From Gigaspora margarita (lineage: Eukaryota; Glomeromycota; Glomeromycetes; Diversisporales; Gigasporaceae): DNA of 64,000 nt. Both the position numbers and the translations under genes were made by a program. The notes under the pieces are model-generated. The model was not told the origin of the DNA. It searched no databases and saw only the letters and a program-made list of their open reading frames with translations. Of the stretch, positions 1-12,035 are shown in pieces. The stretch is from assembly GCA_009809945.1 (NCBI GenBank), contig WTPW01002502.1:1-64000 (forward strand), in the 5' to 3' direction. Every line of letters starts with the position of its first letter. Positions within the stretch are counted from its first letter, which is position 1.

Positions 1-1339
1 TTGCACGGAATCCGCGCCCTTTTACGTGCCATGAACTTGCTTTCCCGTGCATTGTCCCGTGTATATTTACGTGCAGGTTTGTGTGGTCACGTATTCAAAC
101 TTTTTCGTGTATTTCAGTATTATTCCGTGCTGTAATTTCTCATAGGGGTTATTGGAAAGAAGTTAAGTTTTTAATGTCAAATGATGTAATTGTATTAGGT
201 GTGTCATTATGATGAATAGTTACGTAATTTTCTGTTGATCATTATTTGAGAAGTGTGTACATATATAGCATATGAAAAAAAATAAAACTTTCGATCAATG
301 AATATTAAATTTTAAATATACTGGTTTATATGTCGCTTTAATTATAGGTGATAAACTATTAGCAAAGTGATGGGCTTATTGTTATTGAAGAGGCCAAGCT
401 TTTTCTTCTCATTTTTCTTTTTTTTTTTTTTTACCAAATAAGATTGTATAACATGAAAATGGTCGAAAACTTATGTTAATTTGGAACTGCATTTCTAAAT
501 TTAGCATTGTTCCCTTACTACATTATTATAACACATTTTCAGGTAAAAATTATTACATTTTGAATAATGAATTCCTATTACTACATTTCTTATAAATAAT
601 CTTAGCTCTTACCTTATTCTTGGTAATTGAGTAATTCTAGGTGGGATATATAAAGGATCACTTTCTGTAGAAAAGGAGCAGTTAGTTTTTGTTAGTTTTA
701 GAACAATCATATAACCATGTACATAACTCTTATTTAAAAATCACTTTTCCATATTAAATAAATACATTCTTTATAAGTCTAATGATTGTGGTCCAGTCCA
801 GTAACTAAATTGGCAACCGAAGTCCTTGAAGTCCCTCTCCTAAAGCCACAACGATGGTTTTCTTCACCTTTCTTGATGTCGTTTATCCTGTTTTTTTTTT
901 TTTTTGCAAGAACCTTTTTGGTAGATGTAATGAGTTTCATTTATTTGCTTTTGGAAGAAGTTAAAATTTTTACTTACTATGTATGTAATATATTCAGAGC
1001 TGGTGTTGTTAATTATCAATTTCGAAATTTATCATTATGATGCTACTGGTATTACTGATATTAATTTAAATTTTGTAAGTAAATAATAAAAGCCTATTAT
1101 ATTAAGACTTATTTGTAAAGATTAACAAAATTTACAGATTTTGAGTTAAAAGATTAGGTCGTGCAAAGTTGATTTTTCGTTTACATTACATTGAATCAGA
1201 AAATATAGATTGGGCAGTCAATTTTTTATTTTTTTAATTTACTGTAAATTGATAGAATAATGTTCACACTAAGGTTATGCAAGGTTAATTCTTTATTTTG
1301 TACAACAATAAATCAAAAAAATTGGGCCACCAGTCATAA
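1..1339. other. A+T-rich DNA with dispersed-repeat fragments, no gene
   Basis: No credible gene is visible. The first 140 bases are richer in G+C than the rest and repeat the short motif CGTGC several times, so they are probably the edge of a repeat that starts outside the window. Around 1140-1290 lies a motif resembling GCAAAGTTGATTTTT. The same stretch recurs in reverse orientation near 42430-42640, and shorter relatives occur at 2105-2160 and 2355-2400. The 84-residue open frame at 786-1040 is hydrophobic, low in complexity and spans a poly-T tract, so I treat it as chance. Confidence 0.5.
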
Positions 1340-1930
1340 TTTTTTCATCAGTTCTCTCTATAAGAAAATTGGACCAAAACGGTATGGATTGGTGTCAGAT
1401 AGGCACAAGCCTTTGTAGCATGGGTCAAAATCCAGATTTGTATGGGTATGTTCGAATTGGTACAGATTTTGTGGACCGTATATCTGTGCCAATTGGACCA
1501 TAAATGGCTCGGGTTTTGTAACAGTTTACTAGTCAAATTGACATGGGATTTGGCATGAGTAATGAACGTAAATGCATGTTCCACCATAATAACAATGTGG
1601 ATTAACTATTAAAATATAAGTAAACAATGTAAGATAAACAAGCTAACTGCACTTGAAGCAAAATTTTGTAAAGAATTTTTTAGTTAAAACACACAAGGAA
1701 GCTTCATTAGAGATATTATGAGATATTGCTCTTTTATTAAAAAAAAACCTTTATTGACCTTTCGCTCTCCATGAAATGAGCTACCATATATCACAAGCCA
1801 ATACATGTGTAATGTACACATACGTGTCATCTTAATGCGCCATTTCATATAACATGATATTACAAGCCACCCTTCGCTGTAATGTTCGTACCATTCCGTA
1901 AAATGTTCCTGTGCATGCTGCAAGATCTAT
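1340..1930 (-). repeat. Dispersed repeat R1, reverse copy
   Basis: Read on the minus strand, this segment matches the repeated unit at 40280-41160. Both contain a stretch resembling GAGAGCAAAAGGTCAATAAA followed by a poly-T run, GAAGCTTCCTTGTGTG, and TAGCTAATCCACATCGTTAT. Upstream in the repeat both carry a GTGTACATTACA block. This is the most visible repeat in the first 3 kb and is somewhat richer in G+C than its surroundings. The short open frames on the minus strand here are translations of the repeat and are not genes. Family unknown; no terminal repeats were seen. Confidence 0.6.
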
Positions 1931-2296
1931 CCATTTTGATCATTTCTGATACCAACTTGTACTACAACCCTTCTTACAGGGCCTATCAAAAATTTGTGGA
2001 AAATTTAAGTCTTCATCAAGTGATACTAGATGAGAAATAGCAGAAAAAAACAAATGCCAAAATTGAACAATTGACACTATTGGGATCTAAAAAAAAATAA
2101 TTTAAGAAATAGGTTAGCAGGTGAAAAATCAACTTTGCATAACCTTATCAGAAGCTGGTGATTTGGATAACTTTACTGAACTTCAACTCCAATTAATTAT
2201 TCAAAACTAAAGTATTTTCTGGTAAATATTTTGTAATTACAGAAATCAAATTACTATAATTATGATGAGATTATCTAATATTGATTTTTAGCCTTG

Positions 2297-2330
<34 letters not shown>

Positions 2331-3851
2331 ATCTCAATAAATTAATCGACAAATTCACATTAAAAAACCATGCAAAGTTATTTTATGCTTACATAACACA
2401 GAATTAAAAAATTAAGCCAAGTTGAATTTTTTTTATCAGTTTTATTAGGTAATTTCTCTAATGGATGATATGAGATGAAATTATGGAATAAACTTATTTG
2501 CACAATTGGAACTTAAAAAAAATTTTTTTTGTGAGTTGAAAAATTAGTCAGTAAATAATGCAAAATGAAAACCAACTTTTTGTGGCCTAATGTGTTATTA
2601 ATAAGTACAAATGACCCTATAGCCATTGTAGGGAATGCAATAATGCAAGGTTTCACATGTTGATGATTAGACTCAAAACTATGAAAGCAAAGCAGGGATC
2701 TCATATTTGTAAAGAATCTATGTTGTAAGCAACACAAGGGCTTGCTAGGTACCATAAAAATAGTGATACAAGGGCCTTTAGTTTATAGTTAATACTGCAA
2801 TTTATCTTTATCATAATGAGCAACAACATTTTATTTCTCTGTTTTTAGTATCTTACATTCCTAACTTGTTAAACTCATTTCAAATTTTTTCTCTTCAACA
2901 CCATCATCGGTAACTTGGATTTTTTTATACTAAGGCTCCTACCACGAATAGAATCAAGAATGGGCCACCAACAGGCTAGCCCATTCCGGACCTATTAACA
3001 ATCTCTAACAAATGATGAAATAATTTCATCATAATGTCGAAACCATTTTATCAGACAACTTGGGTAATTTTTTTGAATCTGGACCAATTTTATATATATA
3101 TTATAATTTTGAGCTTTTAATTGACAAATGATAAAACACATGACCAATAATACATGACGAATGACAAAATAAATGATGAATCTTATAATAATGTATAATA
3201 TAGTTTTGATATAATAGTAAAAAATAAATACGATTTTCTTTTAGAAGAACAAGAGATAAGAATATATAAATACTTGCACGTACAAGCCTGTGCAACATCA
3301 TATGCTGTACAGCTGCCCTAATTCAATAACTAAATTCACCAACTTTCGATTTATCAATTTATCAAAATATAGCTAACAGATTTATTAATAAATTTATGTG
3401 TATTTCGCACTGACTTAAGTTGCGAAATGAAAAAAATACACAAATTTTGAATAAATAAATAAGTAAAAAAGTGATACTTCAAAAATTAATTTCTGAATAC
3501 ATGAACTCTATACAATATATAAAATTTAACTAATATTATTATACAAATAACACTATACTACAATCAATATACAAGATTGTACTAGTCCTGTGTGGTGTTA
3601 TATGCTGCATAGCTATCCTAATTAAATAGTAATTTTTAACTTTTAATAGTAATTTACTATTAAAAGTAATATTGTAATTTTTTTGGCTAAAAATGTGCGC
3701 ATCTCGATGAGGACTCAGCCATATTTGATGTTCAAGAACATTTTAGAATCCCAAAACCCTAGAGAATAATCTTAGCTTTTAAAATAAAAGTTTTTTGGTT
3801 TCTACTAATTATATCTTCGCTCAAAGCTAAAATTACTATTTAATTTTTAAT
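1931..3851. other. A+T-rich DNA with repeat fragments, no gene
   Basis: A 32-base poly-T run lies near 2298-2330. Two related 50-base segments near 3275-3325 and 3575-3630 share a pattern of cytosine-rich TGTCCTG / TGCTGCACAGCT / CCTAATT words. A third copy lies near 45565-45620 at the start of a dispersed-repeat copy, so these are probably fragments of that family. I see no gene. Confidence 0.45.
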
Positions 3852-4104
3852 TAGTGATGTATTGGTCCTGAAAAAGACTGGTTCAGGACCAGTCCCAGAC
3901 TGGGACCAATAAGGACTGTGGGACCATTAAAGGACTAGTCCTGGGACCAGTTCTTGTAAATATAACTGTGATATTTGTATTATCTAATCAAATTTCTTGT
4001 TCAGGTGTAATGTAGATCATATGTGTTTGTTTACACCTGATGGTAAATAATTATATCATTTTTGGCCAATAAAATCTTATGTATTAAGATTGAAAAAGGA
4101 CTAT

Positions 4105-4568
4105 TGTTATGACCACAATATTAAATTTTTTTATATAAGTATATTAATTATTTTTTATTTGGTATAGTATGGGAATGATTATCATGGCATGGAGCCACTG
4201 ACTCCTGAAAGGAGCTAAAGACTCCCAGAAGGAGCTAAAGACTCCCAGAAGGAGCTAAAGACTCCTAGAAGGAGCTAAAGACTCCAGAAGGAGCTAAAGA
4301 CTCTCTGTGGGAGCTTGAGACTCTAGCTCAAATCCACAAATATATAAAGAGAAGGTTTCAGTGAGGAATAAATAGTAGACAAGTAGTTAATGATAGTAAA
4401 TAGTATTTAGTATTATTGTAATAACCCGATGTATTGATTATACAAATAAAAATAAACCTTATAACCCAAAACTATATGTGTTTGTTTATTGTTTTAAACT
4501 ATTCACTTTTGTTCACAATCGAACTAAACCAGCACAATTTCATCAAACTTTCCCAACTAATCATAACA
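4105..4568 (+). repeat. Left LTR of fossil 1
   Basis: It starts TGTTATGACC and ends TCATAACA, and matches 11616-12035 along its length. Inside it, from about 4198 to 4316, is a 20-bp tandem repeat (GGAGCTAAAGACTCCCAGAA type) of about six units. Each unit has GGAG and CTCC at its edges and can pair with its neighbours. Confidence 0.85.
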
Positions 4569-5358
4569 TTTGGTGCCAGTTGTGTGGATTTGAACATTAT
4601 AACCAAAAACTCAAATAATTTTTAATTAAAAAAATTATGGAATATTATTTGGATATTGATAATGATAATAGAGATAATGGTCTTGAATGTCAGGAAGAAA
4701 GTTTTCAACAGAAATGTCAACAACTGCTACAATTAATGCCTGACGTTCTGTATTGAGTATTCAAAAATAATTATATTAAAAAAATAAACTTTGTAAATAT
4801 ATCTACATTTTCCAGAGGAAATCAGGATCCAATAGAGTGGTTAGAAACTGTAAAACATTCTTTTGAAGCTAACAATAACAAGAGATATCGTCGAGTATCT
4901 GTCATTAGTACTTATCTAATAGGAATAGCAGCTATGTGATAGGATACCAGAAAAAATGCCAAACCTCATATTGATATATAGAAAGATAATAATAACCCAG
5001 ATAAAGTTTTGTTCATCAATTTTAGCAGAACTTTTGTACTCCAGTAATAATAAACTGTTGGAATTTAGAGTTATTAGCCTGAAGACAAGGTGCCATAGAA
5101 ACTGTAGATCAATATGCTGCTGATAGGGTTCTTCAAATTCAAATCAAATCAAATATTAGGTTTATTTGAATTTGATCAAATCAAATTGACCCTGATTTAA
5201 ATTGATTTGATTCAAATATTTGGATTTGAATTTGATTTGAATTTGAATTTTTAATAGTAATTTTCAAATCAAATTAAATATTTGTCAAATCAAATCAAAT
5301 TTGACCAGATTTAAATTTGATCAAATCGAATATAGTCAAATTTGAATTTGAATTTAAT

Positions 5359-6348
5359 CAAAGGAATATTATTATAGCACTATAGCACTGTAGTGCTATC
5401 CTATATGTAATAAAAAAATTGGTGTAACAAGTAAATCAAAACAACTTTTAACAAACCAAAATAAAATTTCTTTAATATTAAAGTAAGGGTAAAGATAATA
5501 AATTAAAGTTAGATAGTGTTTATAGCAAAATTTAGCAAGGAATTTTTTTATTAGAGCCCAAAAGATAGCTTTTTAGACAAAATTTAAGGATATAATTAAT
5601 TTATTAAAAATTTCTTTATTTTTGTTACACAAACCTGATCTACATTTTACACCTGTAGGGTGTGGCGCCTTAGAGAATTGGTCAAGGTGTCACCCCCAAG
5701 CGGCAGATTGACAGTTTAATCCCACTGGCGACGTTTTGGAGTTAAATCTGTGTTCGGTAATTGTGGCTTATAATCTGTTGGGCGCAAAGCCTGTAATTCT
5801 GGTTCTTCCATCTTGAATAGGAGTTCACGGGCGCAATGATATACTATATCGCAAATCTAGGAAACCGGAAAAAACCCACAAAAACCTGTTTGGCAAGACC
5901 CAAGTTAGGAGATAGTAAAAATCAGTCCTTACGGTATACACAAAGAAGGTGGTACTATGATTGGAATAAACCTAATAAGGGCAGGTAGCCTTTGGTTACC
6001 AAATCCGGGCAATGATATGCATGGGACATGGAAGTTGTTCCAGTAGGCACTATGTGCGTGGGTAAAGTAGTCCTTAGACCGTTGATTATTAAAGGGGTTG
6101 TGGCCCTACAATATCGACAATAATGTGGTGAGTCGGGTAGTAATAGGAGGATCATGAACCAGAGGGTTTAAATAGACAATTCCCGTAGTTGGGTTGTAGG
6201 TATGACAGCTAGTGTAGAACCTTCAGGCAGACTACTTAAATTAGGCACCAAAAGTGCACGTGTGGCTAGTTGTATCCTCATTCATGTAACAAATATTATG
6301 TCACTATAACTCATAATAAAATCTCGGCCATTGTACACGGCCTCTAAA

Positions 6349-6379
<31 letters not shown>

Positions 6380-6460
6380 CATTTTACACCTGATCTTAAA
6401 TTTTAATTGGTTAAAATGTTCTAGCACTACAGTGCTATAGCACTATAATTAAAACCTTTG
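5359..6460. mobile_element. TIR element inside the hAT MITE
   Basis: Terminal inverted repeats start CAAAGG and include the shared block TATAGCACTGTAGTGCTA near each end (around 5378-5400 and 6421-6447). The uninterrupted MITE copy at 44277-44526 acts as an empty-site reference. The joint is consistent with a 2-bp AT duplication (5357-5358 and 6461-6462). Without the SINE it contains, the element is only about 365 bp. Superfamily uncertain; no coding sequence. Confidence 0.7.
5656..6379 (+). mobile_element. Long tRNA-derived SINE, copy 1
   Basis: Retroposon with a perfect 13-bp TSD, CATTTTACACCTG, at 5643-5655 and 6380-6392, and a poly-A tail that ends at 6379. The head has a tRNA-like box A region (TTAGAGAATTGGTCAAGG, near 5673) and a degraded box B (AGTTTAATCCCA, near 5715), the internal RNA polymerase III promoter. 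The body shares several blocks with 56901-57869, including GTTGGGTTGTAGGTAT. At about 724 bp it is long for a SINE. It has no reading frame of its own and would rely on a LINE; the LINE at 23.2-29.6 kb is one candidate. Confidence 0.8.
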
Positions 6461-6984
6461 ATCAAATATTTGATTCAAATATTTGAAGATCAAATCAAAT
6501 TGCAGAACCCTAGCTGCTGATATGTGGGTATCATTTTATCATTTATCAAGAGTTGGAACTAGGCTTCTGCAAAAATTACTTGTGTAATTTCAGAAGTTTT
6601 AAAGGCTATAAAACCAATATTGCACTATTGGTGCTTGAATCGAATTGGTATATGGAATTAGCATGATAAACCCACTTTCAGAAAATATGCTTCATTTATA
6701 CTATCAGTAAATTTATAATAGCATAATCTTACATAAGATTTTACAAACTGTAATATAAGCAAAATATTACGTAATATATTTTTAAATATTTCAAAATATC
6801 AAATTTTTGAAATATTCAAAAGTAATTTTGAAATATTTCAAAATATATTACAAAATATTTCGAACCCTAGAAAACCAAGCTGGATCAGTAAATCTGTAAC
6901 CTGGATCGCGCATTAGACTGATTTTCAAAATAGTTCAAAATAGTTTGATGATGTTCAAATTCTGTACTACAAGATCAGATTAGA

Positions 6985-8260
6985 TCTTTTGTTTATAATT
7001 AGATCTTCTATTTTGTTTTTTTTTACTTTTTTGTTTTCAATTTTTGTTTTCGTTTGTTTTTTTTGTTTTAGTTTATTTTTTCATTTTTGTTTTATTTATT
7101 ATTTTTTAATTTTTTATTTTATTTTTATTTCGGCACTTTACAAAAAAAAAACCCAACTTTTTAAAACCTTGCACATACCAACTACAACATCCAACACTTT
7201 TAAGAACACACCCTTAGCAATTTCTAAAATTTCAAGAACACTTCTTTCTAGAAATGTGCACAAGATTTTGCAAGTTTTTGCAAGTTTTTGCAAATTCTTG
7301 CAAGGTTTCGCTTTATATATTTTTTTGTTTTGTGTTTTCTGTTTTTTGGTTTATTTTTAAAAATTTTTTTATTAATTTATTTTATTTCAGCACTTTGTAA
7401 AAAAACAAACAACTTTTGAAATATTGCATGCCAACTATAGCTTCTGACACTTTCAAGAACACATCCTCAGCAATTTCTAAATTTTCAAGTGCTTCTTTAG
7501 AGAAATGAGTGAAAGTTTTTGCAAGTTTTTGCAAGTTTTTGCAAGTTCTTGCAAGGTTTTGCTTCATTTATTTTTTCATTTAGTGTTTTTTGTTTTTGTT
7601 TTTTTGGTTTATTTTTAAAAATTTTTATTAATTTATTTTTTCAGCACTTTGTGAGAAAAACAAACTTTTTGAAACTTTGCACATGCCAACTACAACTTCT
7701 GACACTTTCAAAACACACCTCCAGCAATTTCTAAATTTTCAAGAATGCTTCTTTAGAGAAATGAGTGCAAGTTTTCACAAGTTTTCACAAGTTTTGCAAG
7801 TTTTTACAAGATATTGCAAGGTTTCACTTCATTTATTTTTTCATTTTGTGTTTTGTTATTGTTTTTTTGGTTTATTTTTAAAATTTTTTATTATTTATTT
7901 TATTTCAGCACTTTACAAGAAAAACAAAACTTTTTGAAACATTGCACATACCAACTACGACTTTTGACACTTTTAAGAACACACCCTAGCAATTTCTAAA
8001 TTTTCAAGAACACTTTTTTAGAGAAATGGGCACAAGTTTTTGCAAGTTTTTGCGAGTTTTTGCAAGTCTTGCAAGGTTTCGCTTCATTTATTTTTTCATT
8101 TTATGTTTTTTGTTTTTGTTTTTTTGGTTTATTTTTAAATTTTTTTTTATTAATTTATTTATTTTGCCACTTTGCGAGAAAACAAACAACTTTTTGAAAC
8201 CTTGCGCATGCCAACTACGACTTCTGACACATTCAAGAAAGATAAAAAACAAAGAAGTAA
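6985..8260. repeat. Tandem array, ~258-bp unit, about 5 copies
   Basis: The landmark CAGCACTTT (or close variant) recurs at about 7131, 7388, 7642, 7906 and 8166, giving units of 254-264 bp. Each unit contains a nested microrepeat of CAAGTTTTTG (10 bp, 3-5 times), a T-rich tract with TTTTTGGTTTATTTTT, and CTTCTGACACTTTCAAGAAC. Open frames of 60-120 codons occur on both strands only because the unit is biased and long; none resembles a known protein. Confidence 0.85.
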
Positions 8261-8374
8261 AGACAATAGCTAACTATAAAGTGAGTAAAAATAAGTGTGC
8301 AGCGTTAGTTTTTTGTATATAGTAATAGAATTAGATGTAATGAAGTGCGAAAGTAGTTTAAAATATTTGTAATA

Positions 8375-8716
8375 CCGTTAACCCTCCATAAATGCAACAT
8401 GTACAGACAAGACTACAACATGCATTTAGGGAGGTATTGCATTTAGAGAAAGCCAATTAAATTGCAGTTTTAAAGATTTGATCATCAAGTTTGTATAACT
8501 TCTACTAAAAACTGTATAACCTATCTTAAACACTAAAATTTGATTGGCTACATGCATTTAGAAAGGTAGCATGATATAGAAAATTATTTGAAAGAACATG
8601 TATTTACAGAATATAGAACGTGCATTTAGCACTAATTATTTCTTACAAACAAGACAAAAACGTGCATTTAGAAAGGTATTGCATTTATGGAGATTGCATT
8701 TATAGAGGTTTGACTG
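8375..8716. mobile_element. Tigger/pogo-type MITE
   Basis: The right terminus reverse-complemented is CAGTCAAACCTCTATAAATG; the left is CCGTTAACCCTCCATAAATG. Both are flanked by TA (8373-8374 and 8717-8718), the TSD of the Tc1/mariner-pogo superfamily. Copies of the GCATTTA(G/T)A word recur subterminally. Length 342 bp, no coding sequence. It lies within the Mutator-like element and is therefore younger than it, or travelled with it. Confidence 0.8.
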
Positions 8717-9529
8717 TAATATAAAAATAATACGTAATAGATAATAAAGTATGTATTAATTAAAAATGTATATTTAATAAATATAAAATATAATATATAA
8801 TAATAAATAAAAAGATATAAAGTTTTATATTAAATTGCAAAACTGTGCAAAATATTGCAAAACTGTGCGAAATTTTGTGAAAACCTATAAAAAGCATGAT
8901 TATATGAATACGTATATCATTTATTTATTTTTTAAAAAATTTTGAAAATTTGTGAAAATTTGCAAAATATTGCGAAACAATATGAAAATATCAAAATATT
9001 ACCTTCTGCACGTATTAGTTTATTGATCTGCATGAGTATGTGATTCCTGTAGGGAAGATAATTTGCATTTTTTTATTTGGTTTAATTTGCAATATTTTGC
9101 AATATATTTTGAAATATTTTGAAATAATAACCATAATATTATCATAATATAACGTAATAATTATGTAATATACCATATCAATTATAAGATTTTTGTAATA
9201 TTACAGGCTATAATATCTTACATAAGATTATATATATATAATTTGCTAATGACCTTATATGTGCTTGCTGCTAGCAGCAGGCCTTTAAAGTTAGATGAGT
9301 ATTTTTTTGACATGCTCAGGCCCAGCTGTATCTGTCTGACTTTAAAGACCTGCTGCAAGCAGCAAGCACACGTGAGATATAAATAAAGCATATTTTCTGA
9401 AAGTGGGTTTATCATGCTAATTCCACATACTGATTTCAGTTCAAGCATCAATTGTGCAATATTGGTTTTATAGCCTTCATAAATTCCAAAATCACAAAGG
9501 TAATTTTTGTGAAAGCCTAGTTGGAACTC

Positions 9530-11615
9530 AATATCCTAAAGTAGTAAAAGCCCAGATGTTTATACAAGATCTCTATCCCAATTTGTTGTTGTTTGTCTGA
9601 CAATATATTCCAAATACCCTTCAAGAAACTATAGAAAGGGCCCAAATATGTGAATTAATAATTGCATGCAATCTGCCTGGTATAGTACTGCTGTAGCTTA
9701 TAATATGGTATCAAACATAGTAGTAACCTCTTCGCAGTTGCTTCAATAGTATCTCTTTTGATACTATGAGTAGCCACCTCTGTGCTCCAGCAACAAGAAA
9801 TTATTTGAAACACATGAGTTTTTTATCACAAGAGGCTGTGATGAGCAGTGATAGTAATAGTAATTGGCCTCTTTCTTTGCCTGGTTCAAGTGAACAAAAA
9901 AGAGCTGAATACCCTTTGTATAAGACTAGGTTGAATACTGCTTTGTAAAATGAAACGAATGGTCACATGAATGTGATTATAATTGAGAAGAAAGGAATAA
10001 TGAAGCCCATTGACTCTTTGCCAAAGGTTGGTCTAGAAAATAAAAGACAAGAAAGTAAAAAACCTAAAAATGGTGAACAAAAAGCCTGAAAAGCAATAAT
10101 AAATAGCTATCAAAATAATAATAAAGATTAGAAAAAGGAAAACAAAAAGGATATACTTGATGAAGATATAATAACAAATGACCCAGAGGATCTATTAGAT
10201 GATATTCAAAACTTATTTGACCTTGAATGTGGCTATCTAAATAGTGTCAAATTTAAGAAGATGAATGTAAGGCACCTGTTGATAACCAATCATTGATACC
10301 TGTTTCACCTGGCTTTTCTTATTATTATAATAAAATTGACGTTGACAAGAAGAAACAATCAACATCTATTAGTCATCAAAAATCTGCAGAGAAGGATCAA
10401 GATATAGAAACATGTGGTCTCGTCTCTTGCTTTCTAAATAGAATAAAGCTTAGAAAAAATGAATGCAAAATATTTATAAAGAGTCAAGGTTCTATGGATA
10501 TAAACTGTACTGCTCAGATTGTAGAAAGAAATAAATCAAAGGAGAACGAAGCTAGTAGTGAAGTGGTTTGCCATAATAGTAATGTAGTATTTGACCGAGA
10601 AAAAGTAGCTAGGTCTTGTATTAAAAAGGATGAACATCATTCATTTATTGGAGCAATAGTGGGTCATAGCAAAGAAATGAATGATTATAGTAACTCTTGT
10701 CAAAATGGGATTGAAATTGGAGAGTATGAACCCAAGGCATTTAATAACTATCAAAAACCCACAGATATGGGTCATACTAGTACAACATGAAATCTTGAGC
10801 ATTGTTATTATAGTAAAATTAGTCTAACTAAAGATAAGAATAAGGTTGAATCCAAAGCTAATATGAGTTTCCTGATAATTCTACTTGTATAGTACTACAA
10901 AAGAAGATGATGAAGTCAAAACTATGTTAAAAATGAATTAGATAGAATTGAAATTGAAAAAAGCAAACCAACCACTGGTTTTAAAACTTTAAAATCTGGC
11001 TATAAAGCATAGAAGATAAAAATCGAATTATTTAAGGCTCAAATTAATTTGATTTGAAGAGAAAAAGAGTTGCCAAAATGGAAAGAAGATGACAGTAAAG
11101 GGAAAAATATATAGAAAAAGTTTTGATAGTACGCGTAAAGCTTGGATATTAAAAATTAAAGATATCAGAAGTCTATACTAAACATACTACAATGCGAAGT
11201 CAGAAATGAAATTTTTGTAAAACCTAAATGGTATAATAAAGGGCATAAAGGAAATAATATTGTAAATAAAAGTGCATTGAAGTCTCAAGTAAAAAGGTAG
11301 ATTAATAGATGTAAAACCCAAAAGCCACTAAAGTATAAAAAAAAGTGAAGAAAGTATATACAGAATGGATTTGGAAAGTCCAGAATGATTATGTGATTTA
11401 TGAATTTAGAGCTGGTGTCAATAGTAAAAAAATACCAATGATAGTGCTCTTGGTTAGAAGGCTGTTTATCTACAACAACTTTGGTGATCGAGAAAAATGA
11501 ATGGGCAAAATGGATAAAAAACAAAATCATCTGGAAATTGTCTCAGCAAACAACCCATACAAAAGAAGAAAATGTTAGTGATTCGCCGGAGCTCATTCTT
11601 CCAAGAGAGAGATAA
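9530..11615 (+). mobile_element. Internal remains of LTR fossil 1 (gag end and unrecognised region)
   Basis: The C-terminal side of gag resumes here after the Mutator-like insertion, followed by about 1.8 kb of former coding sequence. The longest open stretch, 10293-10790 (165 codons), is rich in Lys, Asn and Ser, and I do not recognise it. No protease, RT or integrase motif is visible. A similar unrecognised region follows gag in LTR fossil 2, so it may be a shared part of this element family. Broken, with many breaks. Confidence 0.6.
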
Positions 11616-12035
11616 TGTTAAGACCACTATATTAAATTTTCTTATATATATTAATTATTTCTTATTTGGATATAGTATGAGAATAATTATCATGGCATGG
11701 AGCCGCTGACTCCTGAAAGGAGCTAAAGACTTCTGGAAGGAGCTAAAGACTCCTAGGAGAAGCTAAAGACTCTTGGTGGAAACTTGAGACTCCAGCTCAA
11801 ATCTTCTAATATATAAACAGAAGGTTTTAGTGAGAAATGAATTGTAGACAAGTAGTTAAAAATAGTAAATAGTATTAGTATTATTGTAATAACCTGATAT
11901 ATTGATTATTTAAATAAAGATAAAATTATAACCTGAAACTATGTGTGTTAGTTTATTGTTTTAAACTATTCACTTTTGTTCACAATTGAACTAAACTAGC
12001 ACAATTTCATCAAGCTCTCCCAACCAATCATAACA
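11616..12035 (+). repeat. Right LTR of fossil 1
   Basis: It begins TGTTAAGACC after a purine tract (AAGAGAGAGATAA) and ends ATCATAACA. It is similar throughout to 4105-4568 but has only about four units of the 20-bp internal repeat (about 11717-11795) against about six on the left. Confidence 0.85.

Larger units (their letters stand above)
5124..6512. mobile_element. hAT-type MITE, host of a nested insertion
   Basis: Ends are TAGGGTTC and GAACCCTA. The 8 bases GCTGCTGA are present on both sides (5116-5123 and 6513-6520) as a perfect target-site duplication, the hAT hallmark. The body is a decayed inverted arrangement of CAAATCAAAT / ATTTGAATTTG words. A second, uninterrupted copy lies at 44277-44526, so the two can be aligned: this copy has an extra 1.1 kb insert at 5359-6460. 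It sits inside the gag region of LTR fossil 1. Confidence 0.85.
6561..9518. mobile_element. Mutator-like (MULE-type) non-autonomous element carrying a tandem array
   Basis: The terminal inverted repeats start AGGCTTCTGCAAAAATTAC on the left and, reverse-complemented, AGGCTTTCACAAAAATTAC on the right. The inverted similarity extends some 200-300 bases inward. The 10 bases AGTTGGAACT flank the element directly on both sides (6551-6560 and 9519-9528); a 9-10 bp TSD with long TIRs is typical of Mutator-like elements. It splits the gag region of LTR fossil 1. Inside are a 258-bp tandem array (6985-8260) and a Tigger-type MITE. No transposase is present. Confidence 0.82.
4105..12035 (+). mobile_element. 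LTR retrotransposon fossil 1 (gag-type, no pol seen)
   Basis: Two related long terminal repeats (4105-4568 and 11616-12035) bound the element; both start TGTTA and end TAACA. A primer-binding-type sequence TTTGGTGCCA follows the left LTR and a purine-rich tract precedes the right one. Past the left LTR are remains of a gag gene with the GNQDPIEWL-type motif found in retrotransposon gag proteins; gag remains resume after 9530. I see no protease, reverse transcriptase or integrase, so it was probably non-autonomous. It is broken, with many breaks, and carries two large insertions (5124-6512 and 6561-9518). LTR divergence suggests it is old. Confidence 0.8.

Noticed and set aside
786-1040. 84-codon open frame as a small membrane protein
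   Set aside because: Crosses a poly-T run and is only Phe/Leu-rich low-complexity translation; no promoter, intron or family evidence.
5955-6155. 66-codon minus-strand frame in the SINE
   Set aside because: Antisense to a non-coding retroposon; no relatives recognised.
6985-8260. CRISPR-like array
   Set aside because: Units are about 258 bp and contiguous, with no distinct spacers; the genome is eukaryotic.
6989-8322. Overlapping Phe-rich open frames on both strands as genes
   Set aside because: They follow the 258-bp tandem array and repeat with its period.
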